Below, piece after piece: positions 60,120 to 64,000 of a DNA stretch of 64,000 nt (position 1 is its first letter; each line of letters starts with the position of its first letter). The notes beneath the pieces were generated by a model that worked only from the letters and a program-made list of their open reading frames with translations, did not search any database and was not told where the DNA came from. Source of the DNA: CAZJBS01 sp964544475 (GTDB lineage: Bacteria; CLD3; SB21); assembly GCA_964544475.1 (NCBI GenBank), contig CAZJBS010000014.1, forward strand, positions 1 through 64,000, read 5' to 3'. The position numbers were made by a program, and so were the translations under genes.

Positions 60120-61544
60120 ATGTTTCCGCTCATCACCTCGAAAATCCAGAACAAACTGATTTTCACATTCAGCATGTTCTGTCTGGCCATTTTCAGCGTT
60201 TCCGGTTTGTTGCACTATTGGTATACCGAAAGCAGTCTGGATGAGGAATTGGGCAAGAAATTGCTTGCCGTGGCTCACGCCGCCTCGCTCCAGATCAATA
60301 CGGAATTGGTTTCCAAATTGACGGCTGGGGACGAGGGCTTCCGTACGTATCGCAATTTCAAGAAACGTCTGAGTGACCTGCGCGACGTCACAGACGTCGA
60401 ACGCATTTACATCATGGATCTGAAAGGCCAGAGTCTGCTGGATACCGAGGATGGTGTACGTGTCGGGTATTTGTATCCTTTTCTAAAATTCAATCAGTTT
60501 GAATTTGATCGGACCACGAAAGGCCTGCCCTCCCATTCCGTCCTGTTTGAGAGCTACGACGGCAAGTTGTACAAGACAGCTTTTGTGCCGATGGTTGTCA
60601 ACAACGAGATCAAGGGTGTCATCGCCGTGGACGGGAGCGCGACATTTCTCTATTTGATCAAACGGATTGAATGGCATTTGCTGACGGTCGGTATTATCGG
60701 AGTTCTGGTCTCTGTTCTCATTGGATATTACCTGGCACGCTCCATCAGCAATCCCGTTCAACAGCTTATGGAAGCCGCTGAAAAGATCGGATCGGGCAAT
60801 CTGGAGCATCCGATCGACATCAAGAGTCGAGATGAAGTCGGATTTCTTGGAACGACGATGGAGAAGATGCGCCGGAATATTCTTAAACGGGATCAGTATC
60901 TCAAGACTATGCTGGCCGGTGTGGCTCATGAATTGCGAAATCCTCTCGGCGGCGTCGAAATTTTTTCTCATCTGCTCAACAAGGAAATACACGAAGAAGG
61001 GCCGCGCAGGAATTACATTCAAAAAATCATCAGTGAAATAGAGGTCATGAAGAAGATCCTGACAGATTTTTTGGACTTTGCCAGGCCGAGAGTTCCCCAG
61101 CCCGAGCGGTGCAACGTTCACAGGTTGGTGGAAGAAGTGAAAGTCATCTTTGGGAGGGACATCGAGCGCAAAGCGATTGACATGCGGACCTCCATTGTCG
61201 AAAAGGAAGTGTATGCCGACCCGGGGCATTTGCGACAGATTATTGTCAATCTCATGGAAAACTCAATACAATCCGTGAATGGGCATGGTCAGATTTCGAT
61301 TGAAACGCGGGCCGTGAATGGACGAATCGAATTGATCATCGAAGACAATGGTCATGGGATCGAGGAAACCATCAAAGACAAAGTGTTTGATCCATTTTTT
61401 ACAACAAAAGAGAAGGGGTCGGGACTGGGGTTGGCCATTGTTAAGAAGCTCGTCGAAGAGAATCACGGCGATATCGGAATCGAATCCGATGGACGTCATG
61501 GTACGCGATGTGTGGTTATTTTTCCAAAGAGTGAAATTCAATAG
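60120..61544 (+). CDS. Sensor histidine kinase, NtrB-like, with HAMP domain
   Basis: A 474-residue membrane kinase. Helix 1 (about 12-32), an extracytoplasmic sensing domain (about 33-180), helix 2 (about 187-207), a HAMP linker (about 208-262), the phospho-acceptor His270 in AHELRNPLGG and an ATPase domain with N-box NLMENSIQS and G-box GSGLGLAIVKKL. The kinase core resembles partners of NtrC-type regulators, but no response regulator is adjacent; the orphan regulator at 1714 is one candidate. The DUF5683-like gene follows after 13 bases. Confidence 0.92.
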   Translation: MFPLITSKIQNKLIFTFSMFCLAIFSVSGLLHYWYTESSLDEELGKKLLAVAHAASLQINTELVSKLTAGDEGFRTYRNFKKRLSDLRDVTDVERIYIMDLKGQSLLDTEDGVRVGYLYPFLKFNQFEFDRTTKGLPSHSVLFESYDGKLYKTAFVPMVVNNEIKGVIAVDGSATFLYLIKRIEWHLLTVGIIGVLVSVLIGYYLARSISNPVQQLMEAAEKIGSGNLEHPIDIKSRDEVGFLGTTMEKMRRNILKRDQYLKTMLAGVAHELRNPLGGVEIFSHLLNKEIHEEGPRRNYIQKIISEIEVMKKILTDFLDFARPRVPQPERCNVHRLVEEVKVIFGRDIERKAIDMRTSIVEKEVYADPGHLRQIIVNLMENSIQSVNGHGQISIETRAVNGRIELIIEDNGHGIEETIKDKVFDPFFTTKEKGSGLGLAIVKKLVEENHGDIGIESDGRHGTRCVVIFPKSEIQ

Positions 61545-61557
61545 AAAGCTTTGACCC

Positions 61558-62301
61558 ATGAGAGTATTCCTTCTGGCAGCCATCTTGTCGTCATGGTGCG
61601 TCGCCAACGAGCCTTCGGTGGTCGTGTTGCGCGAAGCTGAGCAACTCATGCCTTCGCAAGGCCGACATATGGAATTCCGATTCGCACCGCTCCCGTCATC
61701 CACCAAATCCAAGAAGTTGGTCTTTTTTTACTCGTTATTGATGCCCGGTATGGGGGACCTGTATCTGAAGGACTGGAACGTCCGTGAGTGGGGATCGGGC
61801 AAGTATTTTTTTGCCACGGAAGTCCTTCTTTGGGCTTCCCATTTTTATTCCAACAGCCGGAGCCAATGGCTGGCTGGTGACTACAAAGCCCTGGCGGCCA
61901 GGCATGCCGGGGTCGTCTGGGGTGTTCCGAAACCGGACAAATATGAGACGAATATCGGCAAGTTCTCGGACATCTACTACTTCAACGACGTCTACCGACG
62001 CGCCAGCGGAACCACACAGTTGTATGAAGAAAACGATGCGAATTATTGGCGTTGGGATTCCGAATCCCACCGAAAGCTCTACGACCGTACGCGGATTCAG
62101 AGTCAGAAATTTGACCGCATCTCCCAGTATCTCATATTTGGGATCGTTGTCAACCACTTCATGGCCGGGATGAACTCGATAAGAGAATATCGGCGTCTGC
62201 AGCGGGCTTTGGGTGTTCAAATGGATTTCAGAGTGTATCCTTCGCGGGCCGGAGCGAAGTACGGTTATGTGTGGGAGGCCGCCCTTTCCAAGCATCTATG
62301 A
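61558..62301 (+). CDS. DUF5683-like membrane protein
   Basis: A 247-residue protein with a signal peptide (FLLAAILSSWCVANE) and a DUF5683-like core: FFYSLLMPGMGDLYLKDW near 60-77 (re-entrant/short helix with PGxGxxY), FFATEVLLWASHFYS near 86-100, and a late helix ISQYLIFGIVVNHFMAGM. Role unknown. It lies between the kinase and the nuo operon in the same orientation. Confidence 0.75.
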   Translation: MRVFLLAAILSSWCVANEPSVVVLREAEQLMPSQGRHMEFRFAPLPSSTKSKKLVFFYSLLMPGMGDLYLKDWNVREWGSGKYFFATEVLLWASHFYSNSRSQWLAGDYKALAARHAGVVWGVPKPDKYETNIGKFSDIYYFNDVYRRASGTTQLYEENDANYWRWDSESHRKLYDRTRIQSQKFDRISQYLIFGIVVNHFMAGMNSIREYRRLQRALGVQMDFRVYPSRAGAKYGYVWEAALSKHL

Positions 62302-62327
62302 GCGCGTCAAAAATTGTCTGGCTATCC

Positions 62328-62356
62328 TTGCATGGCATGTTTCAGATATGTATATT
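62328..62356 (+). promoter_or_regulatory. Promoter of the nuo operon
   Basis: TTGCAT (62328-62333), 17-base spacer, TATATT (62351-62356), 53 bases before the nuoA ATG at 62410. Confidence 0.8.
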
Positions 62357-62409
62357 GCGCTCGATTTTGGTTGTGAAAAATGGAACTTGATGGGTGAAAG
62401 GCTTCTGTA

Positions 62410-62769
62410 ATGGCTCAGGACTATGTGTATGTTCTTGTTTTTCTGATTGGTGGAGCCGCTCTTGTCCTCGTAACCATGATGTTGTCATGGGCGTTGCGTC
62501 CTCACAAGCCCACCAAAGCCAAAACGACCCCCTACGAATGTGGCGAATTGCCGGCTCAGGCTGATTCGTACTTCCAATTCAACATTCGATACTACCTGTT
62601 CGCATTGTTATTTGTTGTCTTTGATGTCGAAGTCGTCCTTTTCATCCCGCTGGTCAAAGTATACCAGGATGTGGCGTTGGTGGCATTTGTGGAGTTGACG
62701 TTTTTTGTGCTGGTGTTGTCCATTGGACTTTACTACGCGTGGAAGAAAGGAGTCCTGCAATGGGAATAG
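62410..62769 (+). CDS. nuoA: NADH-quinone oxidoreductase subunit A
   Basis: A 119-residue NuoA with three membrane helices. It has the conserved loop TTPYECGELPAQ near 38-49 (with the active/deactive Cys) and FDVEVVLFIPLVKV near 71-84. First gene of the complex I operon; the nuoB start overlaps its stop. Confidence 0.96.
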   Translation: MAQDYVYVLVFLIGGAALVLVTMMLSWALRPHKPTKAKTTPYECGELPAQADSYFQFNIRYYLFALLFVVFDVEVVLFIPLVKVYQDVALVAFVELTFFVLVLSIGLYYAWKKGVLQWE

Positions 62770-63305
62770 TGAATGAGGAGCTGTTTCCAAAAATTGAGAA
62801 ATTCCCGGGCGGCGAGATTGTCATTACGTCTTTGGATAAGGTGTTTACGTGGGGCACCAAGAATTCGCTGTGGCCGCTGGGTTTTGGACTCGCCTGTTGC
62901 GCGATCGAAATGATGGCCACGCTGATGTCCAAATTCGACTTATCCAGATTTGGTGCCGAGGTTATGAGGGCGTCGCCCAGGCAAGCGGACCTGATGATCG
63001 TGGCGGGTACCGTGACCGAAAAGATGGCGCCACGGGTCAAACTTCTGTACGATCAGATGCCGGATCCGAAATATGTTATCGCCATGGGCAGTTGTGCGAT
63101 TGGCGGCGGGCCGTTTTACTACGATTCGTACACCGTCGTCAAAGGCGTTGACCAGATTATTCCGGTGGATGTTTTTCTTCCGGGCTGTCCGCCGCGTCCC
63201 GAAACGCTGATTGACGGCATTCTGCAGTTACAGCGAAAGATTGAAAAGGAAGGTGTGTTGCGTAAGAAGATAGTGCATGAAACAGATGATAATCCGGCAA
63301 GCTGA
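62760..63305 (+). CDS. nuoB: NADH-quinone oxidoreductase subunit B
   Basis: A 181-residue NuoB holding the terminal N2 [4Fe-4S] cluster. The ligands are the tandem Cys46/Cys47 (LACCAIEM), Cys112 (MGSCAIGGG) and Cys143 (LPGCPPRPE). AAAGGAG lies before ATG 62760, 10 bases inside the end of nuoA. The frame is open to 62739, but that start is not supported. Confidence 0.96.
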   Translation: MGIVNEELFPKIEKFPGGEIVITSLDKVFTWGTKNSLWPLGFGLACCAIEMMATLMSKFDLSRFGAEVMRASPRQADLMIVAGTVTEKMAPRVKLLYDQMPDPKYVIAMGSCAIGGGPFYYDSYTVVKGVDQIIPVDVFLPGCPPRPETLIDGILQLQRKIEKEGVLRKKIVHETDDNPAS

Positions 63306-63319
63306 CAACGGGGTTGGTT

Positions 63320-63781
63320 ATGGAACTTCAAACGATGGTTGAGCAAATCCGGCGGCGGTTCCCGAAGACGGAAGTTGAATTCGACAAAAATGTCGTGATT
63401 AACAAGGATGATTTCTCTGCCTTTGTTGAATTCATCCGGGACGACCCGGAGTTTCAGATGAACGTTCTGGATTTGCTCACCGCGACGGACCACCCAACCG
63501 AAAACCAAATCCACATGGTCTATGGTTTTCATTCCTACCGAAAGAAACACTATTTGCTCACGAAAGTTCGGTTGGACCGGACCAAGCCTTCCGTCGCGTC
63601 ATTGACCCGCTGGTGGGCCGCGGCAAACTGGACCGAACGGGAAGTGTTTGACCTTTTCGGGGTGAATTTTGACGGCCATCCTGACTTGCGAAGAATTCTG
63701 ACGCCGCCGGATTTTGCCGGGCATGGACTTCGCAAGGATTATGAGAGACCAGGATTTTTCGTGAAGAAGCCCGATTTCTAG
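63320..63781 (+). CDS. nuoC: NADH-quinone oxidoreductase subunit C
   Basis: A 154-residue NuoC (30 kDa subunit) with the signature ANWTEREVFDLFGVNFDGH near 99-117 and LRRILTPPDF. It is separate from nuoD, not fused as in enterobacteria. ATG at 63320 is used; TTG at 63314 is adjacent. Confidence 0.95.
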   Translation: MELQTMVEQIRRRFPKTEVEFDKNVVINKDDFSAFVEFIRDDPEFQMNVLDLLTATDHPTENQIHMVYGFHSYRKKHYLLTKVRLDRTKPSVASLTRWWAAANWTEREVFDLFGVNFDGHPDLRRILTPPDFAGHGLRKDYERPGFFVKKPDF

Positions 63782-63837
63782 TCATCACCGGTCGCCTCCA
63801 CGAACAACGCACCCAAGCTATGTGATAGGATGAAAGT

Positions 63838-64000
63838 ATGTCCCAGGAAACGAACACGAACCGCCAGCAATCCCACCTGATGTCACAGTCGTTTGGTCAA
63901 TCCACGCCGCTGTTCGATCAGATTCCACCGCGCCATAAGACGATCTTGCGCCAGTCACCGGCATCGGAACTGAAGACAGAGGAATTCCTGCTCAATGTCG
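63838..64000 (+). CDS. nuoD: NADH-quinone oxidoreductase subunit D, 5' part
   Basis: The first 54 codons of a gene cut by the window end. Translation runs MSQETNTN...PASELKTEEFLLNV; the TEEFLLNV segment is the usual beginning of NuoD just before GPQHPSTHG. The N-terminal extension of about 45 polar residues is longer than usual. AGGATG lies before the ATG. Confidence 0.8.
   Translation, partial: MSQETNTNRQQSHLMSQSFGQSTPLFDQIPPRHKTILRQSPASELKTEEFLLNV

Overview
This is a 64 kb chromosomal window from a free-living Gram-negative bacterium, almost fully coding, with no rRNA operon, transposase, phage or CRISPR array. Outer-membrane and periplasmic features (TolC, CusBA, a GT9 heptosyltransferase-type enzyme, an MsbA-like half-exporter, several lipoproteins) show a two-membrane envelope. 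Several families point towards the FCB group (Bacteroidota/Ignavibacteria/Calditrichota and relatives): a DUF4835-like secreted protein, a DUF5683-like membrane protein, a GldA/GldF/GldG-type ABC module, a PafA-type phosphatase and leucine dehydrogenase. Genes nevertheless carry clear Shine-Dalgarno sequences and classical -35/-10 promoters (often TTGnnn-17-TATATT), unlike Bacteroidota proper, so a deep-branching or candidate phylum near that group is the best inference. A stringent taxonomic call cannot be made from reading alone.

Layout. 0-5.3 kb: a dienoyl-CoA-reductase-like SDR, a secreted DUF4835-like protein, a sigma-54 response regulator, a secreted coiled-coil protein and a possible outer-membrane barrel. 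5.3-5.8 kb: a minus-strand tRNA operon (Thr, Tyr, fMet, Met) with promoter and terminator. 6-17.3 kb: a PTPS/QueD-like protein lacking the usual cysteine, then a long plus-strand run holding two different 2-oxoacid dehydrogenase E1-alpha genes, an active/inactive M16 peptidase pair, a DUF47-Pit-PafA phosphate set, a VOC protein and one E1-beta. 17.4-20.4 kb: lysine catabolism (aldehyde dehydrogenase and lysine 6-aminotransferase), then tRNA-Pro. 20.8-26.3 kb: YajQ, UDP-glucose 4-epimerase, YicC, DedA, GlnD. 26.3-28.9 kb, minus strand: Rieske protein, CsgG-like/TPR protein, RlmI-type methyltransferase. 29-34.9 kb: acyl-CoA dehydrogenase and leucine dehydrogenase, NusB, a small radical SAM activase-like protein, a GAF-SpoIIE phosphatase and a secreted protein.

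34.9-42.6 kb is a copper/silver efflux locus: a Cys-rich exported peptide, CusC, CusA with a Met-rich insertion, CusB with a metal-binding domain, an exported HMA protein and a lipoprotein-like acetolactate decarboxylase homologue. 42.7-51.3 kb is a tightly overlapped cluster that looks like an uncharacterised glycoconjugate assembly and export system: a glycosyltransferase fused to a nucleotidyltransferase-like domain, a B12-binding radical SAM enzyme, a methyltransferase, an ABC exporter, GT9 and GT4 enzymes, and a TadA-like deaminase carrying an N-terminal membrane anchor. 51.4-58.4 kb: a hybrid sensor kinase, then a Gld-type ABC module ending in a DUF4340 protein. 58.4-59.9 kb, minus: rpmE and prfA. 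60-64 kb: an orphan sensor kinase, a DUF5683-like protein and the start of a nuo (complex I) operon, cut by the window edge inside nuoD.

Functionally the window links branched-chain amino acid and lysine breakdown (leucine dehydrogenase, E1 subunits, acyl-CoA dehydrogenase, lysine aminotransferase) to respiration (nuo), alongside envelope biogenesis and metal defence. The most novel parts are the 42.7-51.3 kb cluster, the accessory proteins of the cus locus, and the E1-alpha duplication interleaved with peptidase and phosphate genes.
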